DNA from: an uncultured Beijerinckiaceae bacterium
GTDB lineage: Bacteria > Pseudomonadota > Alphaproteobacteria > Rhizobiales > Beijerinckiaceae
Length of the DNA stretch: 22,140 nt
Assembly (NCBI GenBank): GCA_937863205.1
Contig: CALMGA010000505.1
Coordinates: 1-22,140, forward strand
Reading direction: 5' to 3'
Below are positions 1-8,395 of this stretch, piece by piece. The position numbers and the translations under genes were made by a program. Under the pieces are notes generated by a model. The model did no database searches and was not told the origin of the DNA. It saw only the letters and a list, made by a program, of their open reading frames with translations. The stretch's first letter is position 1; every line of letters begins with the position of its first letter.

Positions 1-1387
1 CGCCGGTACGGTCGAGGAAGCCGGTGTTGATGAAGCACACCCGGTCCGCCGCCGCCTCGATGCAGGCCATCAGGTTGGCCGACGTGCGCCGCTCCTCGTC
101 CATGATGCCCATCTTCATCGTGTATCTGGGCAGCCGGATCGCTTCCTCGATGCGCCCGAAGATCTCGTCGGCGAAGACGACCTCGTCGGGGCCGTGCATC
201 TTCGGCTTGACGATGTAGATCGAGCCCGAGCGGCTGTTGTGCAGGGCCTGGCCGCCGTAAAGGTCGTGGCGGGCGATCGTCGCCGAGACCAGGGCGTCGA
301 GCAGGTGCTCGGGGATGTGGCGTCCCTGCCCGTCGATCACGGCATCGGTGAAGGTGTGGTGGGCGGTGGAGCGGATCAGCATCAGGGCGCGGCCGTGCAG
401 GCGCAGCTCGCCGCCCTTCGGGCTCTTGTAGGTGCGGTCGCCGTTCATCACGCGGTGAACGACCTCGCCGTTCTTCTCGAAGGACTCGCGGAGCACGCCC
501 TTCATCAGGCCGAGCCAGTTGCGGTAGCAGACCACCTTGTCGGCGGCGTCCACGGCGGCGACCGAGTCCTCCATGTCCATGATGGTGGAAATGGCGGATT
601 CCACCACCACGTCGGCGACGCCGGCCGGGTCGGTGCGCCCGATCGAATGCTTGCGGTCGATCACGATCTCCAGGTGCAGGCCGTTGCTGGAGAGAAGGAT
701 CAGGCTGGGATCGCTCGGCGTGCCGCGGTAGCCGTCGAACTGGCCGGGGTTCTTCAAGGTGGTCTGGCCACCGCCGATCAGCGAAACCACGAGGCGGCGG
801 TTTTCCATGCTGTAGGCGTTGGCGCTGGCGTGCGAACCGCTGACGAGCGGCGCCGCCACGTCGAGCACCGCCTTGGCTTCGCCGACCACGCGGGCGCCGC
901 GCACGGCGTTATAACTGTCCCGACGCTCGGCGCCGCGGTCCTCGCGGATCGCGTCGGTGCCGTAGAGCGCGTCATACAGGCTGCCCCAGCGGGCATTGGC
1001 GGCGTTGAGGGCGTAACGGGCGTTGTTGATGGGCACAACCAGTTGCGGCCCGGCGATGTCGGCGATCTCCTCGTCGACGTTGGCGGTGGCAATGGGGCGC
1101 GGCGCCGGCGCGGGCGCGAGATAGCCGATCTCGCGGAGGAAGCCGAGGTAGCCGGCCTGGTCGAGCGGCCGGGACCGGTGCTCGCGGTGAAAGGCGTCGA
1201 GCTTGACCTGAAGCGCGTCGCGGGTATCGAGCAGGGCGCGGTTGCGATCGGTGAAATCCGCCACCAGGCCGGCGAGCGCCTTGAAGAAGTCGGCGTCGTC
1301 GACGCCGGAGCCCGGCAAAGCTTCGTTGACGAGGAAATCGTGAAGGACGCGCTCGATCCCGAGACCGTTCTTGTCGACTCTCGTCAT
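1..1387 (-). CDS. glcB: Malate synthase G, N-terminal 462 residues (cut by left window edge)
   Basis: Malate synthase G condenses glyoxylate and acetyl-CoA to malate in the cytoplasm, the second step of the glyoxylate bypass and the exit of the glycolate pathway. The visible part has the long-form (isoform G) architecture. It starts MTRVDKNGLGIERVLHDFL and carries the conserved stretch KPKMHGPDEVVFADEI. The Mg-binding region MGIMDEERRT follows, with E431 corresponding to the E. coli metal ligand E427. Near the edge, INTGFLDRTG supplies D459, corresponding to ligand D455; the 28-residue spacing matches. The catalytic Asp and C-terminal domain (the family is about 720 aa) lie outside the window. 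The ATG at 1387 has AGGGAG (1397-1402) nine bases upstream. It lies 45 bases downstream of queC on the same strand, so co-transcription is possible, but no metabolic link is obvious. The frame is intact throughout the visible part. Confidence 0.97.
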   Translation of the reverse strand, partial: MTRVDKNGLGIERVLHDFLVNEALPGSGVDDADFFKALAGLVADFTDRNRALLDTRDALQVKLDAFHREHRSRPLDQAGYLGFLREIGYLAPAPAPRPIATANVDEEIADIAGPQLVVPINNARYALNAANARWGSLYDALYGTDAIREDRGAERRDSYNAVRGARVVGEAKAVLDVAAPLVSGSHASANAYSMENRRLVVSLIGGGQTTLKNPGQFDGYRGTPSDPSLILLSSNGLHLEIVIDRKHSIGRTDPAGVADVVVESAISTIMDMEDSVAAVDAADKVVCYRNWLGLMKGVLRESFEKNGEVVHRVMNGDRTYKSPKGGELRLHGRALMLIRSTAHHTFTDAVIDGQGRHIPEHLLDALVSATIARHDLYGGQALHNSRSGSIYIVKPKMHGPDEVVFADEIFGRIEEAIRLPRYTMKMGIMDEERRTSANLMACIEAAADRVCFINTGFLDRTG

Positions 1388-1432
1388 GCCGTCCAACTCC
1401 CTGGCAGTTCGCCGCTTGCCGCCTGATTCCTG

Positions 1433-2182
1433 CTAAATGACGCCGCCGCCGGGGGGCGTCAATGCCGCCAAGGCGGCCGGGCCGGTCGCGAAGCGCTTCC
1501 AACCCTCGGCCCTGAGCACGCAGGCCGGACAGCCGCCGCAGCCGTAGCCCCACGCATGCTTGGCGCCGCGCTCGCCGAGGTAGCAGGTGTGGGTTTCGTC
1601 CACGATCAGCGCGACCAGCTCGCCGCCGCCGAGACGCTGGGCGAGCCGCCACGTCTCGGCCTTGTCGAGCCACATCAGCGGCGTTTCCACCACGAAGCGG
1701 GCTTCCATGCCGAGGTTGAGCGCGACCTGCATCGCCTTGATCGTATCGTCTCGGCAGTCGGGGTAGCCGGAGAAATCGGTTTCGCACATGCCGCCGACGA
1801 GGTGGCGCAGGCCGCGCCGATGCGCCAGCGCCGCCGCGAAGGTAAGGAACAGCAGGTTGCGCCCGGGCACGAAGGTATTGGGCAGGCCCTTGGCCGAGAC
1901 GGCGATGGCGATGTCGCTGGTCATCGCGGTCTCGCCGACGGCGGCGAGCGCGGTCAGGTCGATGGTGTGGTCCGGGCCGAGGCGGCCGGGCCAGCGCGTG
2001 TCGAGGGCCGCGCGCAGGGCCGGGCGCCCGTCGAGTTCGACGCGGTGGCGCTGGCCGTAGTCGAAGCCGAGCGTTTCCACGCGACGGAAACGGCTGAGGG
2101 CCCAGGCGAGGCAGGTCGTCGAGTCCTGACCGCCGGAGAACAGCACCAGCGCGCCGTCCGGTCCCGCGACTTCCACGCTCAT
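1433..2182 (-). CDS. queC: 7-cyano-7-deazaguanine (preQ0) synthase QueC
   Basis: QueC is an ATP-dependent enzyme that converts 7-carboxy-7-deazaguanine and ammonia to preQ0, the precursor of the queuosine tRNA nucleoside. The 249-residue protein has the expected family length. It opens with the PP-loop ATP-pyrophosphatase motif SGGQDS (residues 16-21). The zinc-site cysteines are C200, C215, C218 and C221, the last three in CGGCPAC. The first cysteine is further from the cluster than in the B. subtilis enzyme as I remember it, which looks like a small insertion. The ATG start overlaps the nudC stop in an ATGA arrangement (2179-2182), so translation is probably coupled to nudC. No queD, queE or queF is nearby, so the rest of the pathway must lie elsewhere. 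Confidence 0.97.
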   Translation of the reverse strand: MSVEVAGPDGALVLFSGGQDSTTCLAWALSRFRRVETLGFDYGQRHRVELDGRPALRAALDTRWPGRLGPDHTIDLTALAAVGETAMTSDIAIAVSAKGLPNTFVPGRNLLFLTFAAALAHRRGLRHLVGGMCETDFSGYPDCRDDTIKAMQVALNLGMEARFVVETPLMWLDKAETWRLAQRLGGGELVALIVDETHTCYLGERGAKHAWGYGCGGCPACVLRAEGWKRFATGPAALAALTPPGGGVI

Positions 2183-3114
2183 GCCGCGCTCATCCCGTCC
2201 AGCGCCCAGGCCCGCATCAGCAGGTTGGCGATGGCGAGCTTGGGCGGGCAGACCAGCCCCTGCGGGTGACTGCGCGCCAGCATCATCCTGGCCTCATCGC
2301 GGCTGAACCAGCGCGCGTCCTCCAGCTCCTGCGTGTCGGGCACCACCGCGGTCGAGGTGGCCTGCGCGAGGCAGCCGATCATCAGCGAGGACGGAAACGG
2401 CCAGGGTTGCGAAGCGTGGTAGCGGACCCGGCCGACCGTGATCCCGGCTTCTTCCATGATCTCGCGGCGCACGGCGTCTTCCAGCGTTTCGCCGACCTCG
2501 GCGAAGCCGGCGAGGCAGGAATACATGCCCGGCGGGAAGCGCACCTGCCGCCCGAGCAGGCAGCGGTCGCCATCGGTGACCAGCATGATGACCACCGGCT
2601 CCAATCGGGGGAAGTGGTGGCGCCCGCAGTTGCCGCACTCGCGCCGCGAGCCGCCGACCGAGGCTTGGGTCTGCTCGCCGCAGTTGGCGCAGAAGCTGTT
2701 GTGCTTGTGCCAGTACAGCAGGCTCTTGGCGTGGCTCAGTGCGCCGACGAGGTCGGGCGTCACCAGCCCCTGCGTGGCGATGGTGCGCAGGTCGATGAAC
2801 GACAGGGCGGCCCGCTCCTGGGCGTTGTCGTGGGAGGCCGCCTCGATCAGGCGGGCGAACAAGGCGCGCTCGCCGTGGCAGCCCAGGAACACGGTGTGGC
2901 TCGCCTTGCCCAGCTCCCTGGCTTCCGCGAAGGTGAACAAGGCGTCATGGGCCTCGCCGTCGTGCTTCAAGGCTGGGATCTCGCCGGAAAGAACGACGCA
3001 GCGGGTCGCCGCCGCCTGGCTGAGCCCGGCGATGAAGGCGTGGTCCTCGCGCTGGTTGGACATGCGGTCCAGCGTGTTGGACGCGAAGCCGGTCATTTGC
3101 GAAAAGTCGAGCAA
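2179..3114 (-). CDS. nudC: NADH pyrophosphatase / NAD-cap decapping NUDIX hydrolase NudC
   Basis: NudC cleaves NADH to NMNH and AMP, and in E. coli also removes NAD caps from RNA. Numbering from the TTG at 3114 (311 aa), the protein has an N-terminal domain, then a four-cysteine zinc ribbon (C142, C145, C160, C163). The NUDIX box GX5EX7REUXEEXGU spans residues 203-225 (G203, E209, R217, E218, E221, E222). The NudC-specific SQPWPFP signature begins at S235. The start is uncertain. The ATG at 3096 has no Shine-Dalgarno, while the in-frame TTG at 3114 has GGAGA (3121-3125) six bases upstream, so I prefer TTG; the ATG would give 305 aa. The frame stays open further upstream, but that part does not resemble the family. 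The gene is divergent from the MscS channel gene and overlaps queC by 4 bases. Confidence 0.95.
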   Translation of the reverse strand: MLDFSQMTGFASNTLDRMSNQREDHAFIAGLSQAAATRCVVLSGEIPALKHDGEAHDALFTFAEARELGKASHTVFLGCHGERALFARLIEAASHDNAQERAALSFIDLRTIATQGLVTPDLVGALSHAKSLLYWHKHNSFCANCGEQTQASVGGSRRECGNCGRHHFPRLEPVVIMLVTDGDRCLLGRQVRFPPGMYSCLAGFAEVGETLEDAVRREIMEEAGITVGRVRYHASQPWPFPSSLMIGCLAQATSTAVVPDTQELEDARWFSRDEARMMLARSHPQGLVCPPKLAIANLLMRAWALDGMSAA

Positions 3115-3394
3115 CGGCGGTCTCCGGGGCGGCGGGCGAGCCCGGCCGTCCAGCCCTGCGCGGGATGCCGCGGAATCGGCCGCTTCCCCAAACGAGATCT
3201 CGCGGCAGAACAACGGATTGGCGGTTGTGACGGCGCGAGGCCGCGCGGCCGGGCTGCGATGTCGGGATGTAACCGAAACACGGGCTCCGCGTCTACGCGC
3301 TCGCCACGCCGGTGGTCCGCAGGCGCCGCAACAAAACCGAATTTGCGCTTCCTTTACCGTTCGGCCCCGAAGCCGGGGCGAGCGCGCGAGCCCG
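3115..3394. other. Divergent intergenic region between nudC and the MscS gene
   Basis: This 280-base stretch must hold the promoters of both nudC (leftward) and the channel gene (rightward). I see GGAGA at 3121-3125 serving nudC, and a short GCCCC/GGGGC inverted repeat around 3364-3379 just before the channel start. I found no convincing -35/-10 pair, no EcfG-type GGAAC/CGTT pair and no gene. Open frames run through it on both strands, but they look like GC-driven extensions of the flanking genes. Confidence 0.5.
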
Positions 3395-5890
3395 ATGATC
3401 TCACTTCTTCGCCTGAGCTTCTTCCTGATCCTGCTCGCGCTCGGGGCGCCCGGTTCGCCTGCCGCGGCTGAAACGCCGCAGCCCAATCAAACCCAGGAAC
3501 AGTTCGGCGCCACCGTGCAGCACTTGTCCGACAAGCTCGCCGATGTCGAGAAGCGGATGGATGCGAACCGCCCGACGCAGGCCGAGCTGATCGCGCTCGG
3601 CGGTGAGGTCGCCCCCCTGATCGCGGAGGCCCAGTCCCTGGTCGAGCGCCTCACCCCGCGCGTCAGCGCGGTGAAGGCCCGCCTCGACCAGCTCGGCCCC
3701 ACGCCCGCGACCGGCGAGAACGGCGACATCACCCAGGAGCGCCAAACGCTGGAAAAGGCCTTCGCCGACAACGATGGCCTGTTCAAGCGCGCCAAGGTTC
3801 TCGCCCTCAAGGCACAGCAGTACGGCAGCTACGTCGCCAAGCGGCAGCGCTCCCTGTTCACCCATTCGCTGTTCCAGCGCTCGCGCAGCCTGCTCGACCC
3901 GCCGCTGTGGATCTCGGTTGTTCGGGAAACGCCCGGCAACCTCGCCGACATCGGTAGCGCCTTCACGCAATGGCTCGACGATTTCAACCGCGACCTCAGC
4001 GGCGGCCGGCTCGTCGCCTTTTGGGCGATCGTCGGCCTCGTGATCGTCCTGTACTGGCCGCTGACCTGGGCCGCCCGCCGCGTCAGGTCCCATGACGCCA
4101 GGGTGGAGGATCCCAGCCGCCGGCAGGAGGTGCTGGACGCGCTGTGGGTGAGCGTGAGCGTGGCGGGCACGATGATCGCGGTGATCGCCGGCGTCGCCTA
4201 CGTCTTCTCCTTCGCCAGCCCGCCCGAGCCGCGCCTGGTGCCGCTGTTCTCGGCGCTGCAGATGGGCGTCATCCGCGTCGCGCTCGCGGCCGGCCTGGCG
4301 CGGGGGCTGCTGGCACCCGGCCGCTCGAAATGGCGCCTCGTCAACCTCGACGACACCACGGCGGACAAGCTGGTGCGCATCGCCATCGCGGTGGCGGTGG
4401 TTGTGTCCGCGAGCCGGATCATCGAGGCCCTGAACGACGTCATCTACGCCTCGCTGGAGTTTTCCATCGCCGCGCGCGGCATCGGCGCCCTCCTGATCGC
4501 CGCCGGTCTTGCCGCCGCCCTGATCGACCTCGGCGACAATCCCGAGGCCGACAACCCCCATGCCGATGCCCCGGCCAGCCGCGCCCTCGCGGGAGGACCG
4601 CCGGATGTGGCGACCGTTTCGCCGACGCAGCGCCGCGACATCTACGGCTTCGTCCGGGCGCTCGCCTGGACGCTGATCCTGGTGATCGTGGGCGCGGTCG
4701 CGGTCGGCTACATCGCCTTCGCCAGCTTCCTCGTCGAGCAGATGACCCTGGTGGCCGCGGTCGGCACGGTGCTCTACCTCTTGGTGCAGCTCCTCGACGA
4801 GTCCTGCGCCTACGGCCTGCAGCCGACCTCGTGGCTCGGGCGCAACCTCGTCTACACCGTGGGGCTGCGGCGGGAAACGCTGGAACAAATGCCGGTGGTG
4901 CTGTCGGGCATCGGCCGGCTGCTGCTGTTCGGCATCGCCCTGCTGGTCGTCGCCGCGCCCTGGGGCATGCAGTCGTCGGACTGGTCGAGCAACCTGCTGG
5001 CGATCTTTTTCGGCTTCAAGATCGGCGACATCACGGTCTCGCTCGCCGGCATCGCGGAGGCGATCATCAGCTTCCTGGCCGTGCTCGGGTTCACCCGTAG
5101 CTTCCAGGGCTGGCTCGAAGACCGCTACCTGCCCACCACGCGCCTGGATGCCGGCCTGCGCAATTCGATCCGGACCAGCCTCGGCTACGTCGGCTTCCTG
5201 ATCGCCCTCATCCTTTCCGCCGGCATGCTCGGACTCGACTTCCAGAAGCTCGCCATCGTCGCCGGTGCCCTGTCGGTCGGCATCGGCTTCGGCCTGCAAT
5301 CGGTGGTCAACAACTTCGTATCCGGCCTGATCCTGCTGTGGGAGCGGGCGGTCAGGGTCGGCGACTGGGTGGTCGTCGGATCGGACCAGGGCTACGTCCG
5401 CAAGATCAACGTGCGTTCCACCGAAATCGAAACCTTCGACCGGGCGGCGGTGATCGTGCCCAACTCCAACCTGGTGTCGGGCGTCGTCAAGAACCTGATG
5501 CGTGCCGATCGCGTCGGCCGCATCACCATCGAACTGACCGTTCACGCCACCGCCGACCCGGAAAAGGTGCGCGAGGTGCTGCTCGCCATCTGCGCCGAGA
5601 ACGAGGCCGTGCTGACCCTGCCCGTACCGGCGGTGCGCTTCATCAACCTGACGGCGAGCGCGATGACCTTCGACCTGTTCTGCTTCATCGCCGACGTCGA
5701 GGCGGGGATGCGCGTCAAGAGCGACCTGTACTTCGCCATCTGCCGGCAGTTCCGGCAGTTCGGTTTCTTCGACGGGCCGCCGCCCGACCCGACCGCCGTC
5801 AACATCCTCGGCCTCGATCGCCTGGGCGACCTGCTCAAGGCGGATGTGCGGCGTGGCGAAGCCGAGCCGCGCGCGCGGAAGACGGGCTGA
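3395..5890 (+). CDS. Large MscS-family mechanosensitive channel (DUF3772-type)
   Basis: The predicted 831-residue inner-membrane protein belongs to the large MscS-like channels, which open under membrane tension to release solutes on osmotic downshift. A signal peptide (SFFLILLALGAPGSPAAA, cleavage probably before ETPQ) leads into a periplasmic helical region of about 170 residues, resembling the DUF3772 domain. About eleven hydrophobic segments follow from roughly residue 205. The MscS core starts near G613 (GLDFQKLAIVAGALSVGIGF) and continues into FGLQSVVNNFVSG, the pore helix and the turn into the beta domain. The beta domain (VRVGDWVVVG, IVPNSNLVSG) and alpha/beta C-terminal domain follow. 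The ATG at 3395 is the only reasonable start; its ribosome binding site is weak. The frame is also open far upstream over nudC, which is antisense shadow. The stop overlaps the next gene by one base. Confidence 0.93.
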   Translation: MISLLRLSFFLILLALGAPGSPAAAETPQPNQTQEQFGATVQHLSDKLADVEKRMDANRPTQAELIALGGEVAPLIAEAQSLVERLTPRVSAVKARLDQLGPTPATGENGDITQERQTLEKAFADNDGLFKRAKVLALKAQQYGSYVAKRQRSLFTHSLFQRSRSLLDPPLWISVVRETPGNLADIGSAFTQWLDDFNRDLSGGRLVAFWAIVGLVIVLYWPLTWAARRVRSHDARVEDPSRRQEVLDALWVSVSVAGTMIAVIAGVAYVFSFASPPEPRLVPLFSALQMGVIRVALAAGLARGLLAPGRSKWRLVNLDDTTADKLVRIAIAVAVVVSASRIIEALNDVIYASLEFSIAARGIGALLIAAGLAAALIDLGDNPEADNPHADAPASRALAGGPPDVATVSPTQRRDIYGFVRALAWTLILVIVGAVAVGYIAFASFLVEQMTLVAAVGTVLYLLVQLLDESCAYGLQPTSWLGRNLVYTVGLRRETLEQMPVVLSGIGRLLLFGIALLVVAAPWGMQSSDWSSNLLAIFFGFKIGDITVSLAGIAEAIISFLAVLGFTRSFQGWLEDRYLPTTRLDAGLRNSIRTSLGYVGFLIALILSAGMLGLDFQKLAIVAGALSVGIGFGLQSVVNNFVSGLILLWERAVRVGDWVVVGSDQGYVRKINVRSTEIETFDRAAVIVPNSNLVSGVVKNLMRADRVGRITIELTVHATADPEKVREVLLAICAENEAVLTLPVPAVRFINLTASAMTFDLFCFIADVEAGMRVKSDLYFAICRQFRQFGFFDGPPPDPTAVNILGLDRLGDLLKADVRRGEAEPRARKTG

Positions 5891-6405
5891 TGCCGCCGGC
5901 TCGTCCATCCCTTTTCCGCTTGCCGCTCGCAGCCGCGGCGCTCGCGTTGCCGCTGGCCGGCTGCCTCAGCACGGAAGGGCCGCAGTCCCCCGCCCTGAAC
6001 GAGGTGCGTGAAAGCGTGGTGGTGCGTCTTGATCCCGACGAGGTCCGCCAGCGCCTGTCGCAGTACCGTGAAGCGCACAACCTGTCGGCCGTCACCCTCG
6101 ACCCGGCGCTGATGGCGCTGGCCCAGTCGCAGGCCAATGCCATGGCGCGATCCAACCACCTCAGCCACGAGATCGCCGGCTCGCTCGACCGTCGCCTCAA
6201 CGCGGCAAACCACCGCAAGGGCTACGCGGTCGAGAACGTATCGGCCGGCTATGGCTCCGCGGATGCGGCGCTTGCCGGCTGGCAGCGCTCGCCCGGTCAC
6301 AACGCCAATCTGCTCGACGGCAAGATGCGCCGCATGGGTATAGCCGCCGCCGATGCGCCGGGGACGCGGTTTAAAACCTATTGGGCCTTGATGATGACTG
6401 ACTAA
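5890..6405 (+). CDS. CAP/SCP-domain lipoprotein
   Basis: This 171-residue protein is a putative lipoprotein with a single CAP (SCP/PR-1-like) domain. The signal peptide ends in the lipobox LAGC with C25 as the lipidated residue. The domain shows the usual order of motifs: an early helix (QYREAHNLSAVTLDPAL), a histidine in NHLSHEIAG, the ENVSAGYG segment, and the WQRSPGHNANLLDGKM signature. The mature protein should face the periplasm. What bacterial CAP proteins do is mostly unknown, so I assign no reaction. The gene begins in the stop codon of the MscS channel gene (TGATG, 5888-5892), so the two are probably translationally coupled, and a role at the cell envelope would suit both. Confidence 0.92.
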   Translation: MPPARPSLFRLPLAAAALALPLAGCLSTEGPQSPALNEVRESVVVRLDPDEVRQRLSQYREAHNLSAVTLDPALMALAQSQANAMARSNHLSHEIAGSLDRRLNAANHRKGYAVENVSAGYGSADAALAGWQRSPGHNANLLDGKMRRMGIAAADAPGTRFKTYWALMMTD

Positions 6406-6564
6406 GGTTGCCGTCCGAGAATGCGGCCGACCCTCCGATCTAAGTATTGACACGACCCTCGACCTTCAATTGAGTTGCGGCCGGCAGGTTTGCCGCTTGC
6501 GAAGGGATCGTATCGGCCGGGGGGCTGGTGCGGACTGGAGCGGCAGGCCTGGGGGGTTTCCGGC

Positions 6565-8325
6565 TTGAATAGGGCGAAAACGATCCTCGTGGTCGGCGCG
6601 TCGCAGGATCGACGTGCCAAAAACATGGCCTTGCTGGCGCAAGCCGGGCTGGGGCGGGACGACCATGCGCTGCACGAACTCGCCGCGATGGCCGACGTTC
6701 TATCCTACGTCGACGCCCATCGACCGGCGCTGGTGGTCCTCGACCTCGATGCGGGCGACCTCGATCCGCTCGAACTGTGCCGGCAGGTCAAGCTGCACAG
6801 CCGCGACACGTTCATCCTGCAGATCGCCGCCAAACCGATCGAAGGTCCTCCCGGCTCGGGGGAAAGCGCGGTTGATGCCTTTCTCGTCGACCCGGTCGAC
6901 CCGCACGAGCTCGTCATCCTGGTCCGCTCGCTGTTGCGGCTGCAGCAGGTCGAGGTGGACCTGCGCAACAGCGAGGATCGGCTGCAGCTCGCTCAGGAAT
7001 CGGCCGGTCTCGCCATCCTGGACTGGATCATCCCGACCAACGGCTTCGTTCACTCCCCCAATTTCCTCGACCTGTTCGACCTCGCGCCGCGCGCGGGCGG
7101 GCAGGGCCTGACGCCGCAGGACATCGTCGAGCGCATCCACCCCGACGACCTTGCCGCGATCGTGGAAGAGTTCGCCACCCAGAGCCGCACCTCCGGGAGC
7201 TTCGACAGGGAGTTCCGCATCCTGCGCCGCAACGGCTCGGTCCGCTGGATCGCCTCGCGCGGGCGCTTCTTCTCCGATGCGGCCGGCGAGCCCGAGCGCA
7301 TGCTGTCGCTGTCCTTCGACGTGACGCAGCGCAAAACGGCCGAGCATGCCAACGCCGTGCTTGCTGCCGTGGTGAATTCATCGACCGATGCCATCATCAG
7401 CGTCGACGGGACCGGTGCCATCACCTCGTGGAACGCCGGGGCGGAGGCGCTGTTCGGCATCCCCGCGATGGAAAGCGTCGGGCAGCCGCTCGTCGCCGTG
7501 TTGTCCGACTCCTCCGAGGAGGACCGTGCAACCTACCGGCGCCGGATCGCCGACGGCGAAGCGCACGAATTCGAAACGCGGCAAAAGCGGCGCGACGGCC
7601 GCGTCGTGGATATTTGGGTCACCAGCGCCCCGCTCCGCGCCCCGAGCGGGCGCATCATGGGCGCTTCGCTGTTCGTGCGCGACATGTCGGCCCACCGGCA
7701 GCGCGAGGACCACGTCCGCTTCCTGATGCGCGAGCTGACCCACCGCTCGAAGAACCTGCTCGCCGTGATCCAGGCGATGGCGCGCCAATCGCTGACCAAG
7801 GACATCGCGCCCGACGAGTTCGTGCGCCGCTTCAGCGAGCGTCTCGCCGGGCTCGCCGGCTCGCACGACCTGCTGTCGTCCGTGCAGTACAAGGGCGTGT
7901 CGCTGATCGACCTCATCAACTCGCAGCTCAGCCACTACGAGGGGCTGTTCGGCACCCGCATCCTGCTTCGGGGCGAGGACCTGACGATCCGGCCCGAGGC
8001 CGCACAGAACATCGGCGTCGCCCTCCACGAACTCTCAACCAACGCCGCCAAGTATGGCGCGCTGGCCAACGACACCGGCACGGTGGCGATCACCTGGACG
8101 GTGAGCGCCGACGAACCGCGCATCTTCGACCTGCTGTGGCGCGAGGACGGTGGTCCGCCGGTCAAGGAGCCGACGCGTCGGGGCTTCGGCCAGATCGTGA
8201 TGAACCGCATCGCCGGCCAGTCGATGAGCGGGCGCTCGGCCACCACGTTTGACCCGACCGGCGTGCGCTGGTCGCTGAGCGTGCCGGCCGCCTCGGCCGT
8301 GCTGCTGCCGGCCCCGGCGGAATAA
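6565..8325 (+). CDS. HWE-family sensor histidine kinase with degenerate receiver and two PAS domains
   Basis: This is a soluble kinase of about 586 residues with no membrane segment. Residues about 5-120 resemble a receiver domain. The aspartate position is kept (VVLDLD, D60), but the acidic pair after strand 1 is replaced (ILVVGAS) and the conserved lysine is D109 (FLVDPVDP). Two PAS domains follow (about 135-255 and 260-385); the first has PAC-like RRNGSVRWIASRG. The phosphoacceptor is H393 in ELTHRSKNLLAVIQA. The N box HELSTNAAKYGAL carries H488 and N493, and WRE (W525, E527) gives the HWE signature. The start is uncertain: TTG at 6565, with a G-rich stretch (6551-6556) upstream, immediately precedes the domain, while TTG at 6475 would add 30 unlikely residues. 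No cognate response regulator is adjacent. Upstream, 6406-6564 contains a TTGACA (6447-6452) without a good -10. Confidence 0.92.
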   Translation: MNRAKTILVVGASQDRRAKNMALLAQAGLGRDDHALHELAAMADVLSYVDAHRPALVVLDLDAGDLDPLELCRQVKLHSRDTFILQIAAKPIEGPPGSGESAVDAFLVDPVDPHELVILVRSLLRLQQVEVDLRNSEDRLQLAQESAGLAILDWIIPTNGFVHSPNFLDLFDLAPRAGGQGLTPQDIVERIHPDDLAAIVEEFATQSRTSGSFDREFRILRRNGSVRWIASRGRFFSDAAGEPERMLSLSFDVTQRKTAEHANAVLAAVVNSSTDAIISVDGTGAITSWNAGAEALFGIPAMESVGQPLVAVLSDSSEEDRATYRRRIADGEAHEFETRQKRRDGRVVDIWVTSAPLRAPSGRIMGASLFVRDMSAHRQREDHVRFLMRELTHRSKNLLAVIQAMARQSLTKDIAPDEFVRRFSERLAGLAGSHDLLSSVQYKGVSLIDLINSQLSHYEGLFGTRILLRGEDLTIRPEAAQNIGVALHELSTNAAKYGALANDTGTVAITWTVSADEPRIFDLLWREDGGPPVKEPTRRGFGQIVMNRIAGQSMSGRSATTFDPTGVRWSLSVPAASAVLLPAPAE

Positions 8326-8395
8326 AGCCGGCCGACGCCGACGAACGGCGGTGGCGCGTTGCTTGCTGTGCCCGGCCTCGTTCAGGAGGGATGCG

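Noticed and set aside
3401..5908. Very long open frame antisense to the MscS gene (835 codons)
   Set aside because: It is the GC-driven mirror of a well-supported membrane-protein gene, is low-complexity in Asp/Glu/Gln/Arg/Gly and resembles no family.
6447..6475. TTGACA with possible sigma-70 promoter before the HWE kinase
   Set aside because: The hexamer at 17-base spacing (TTGAGT) matches the -10 consensus poorly, so I did not list it as a promoter.
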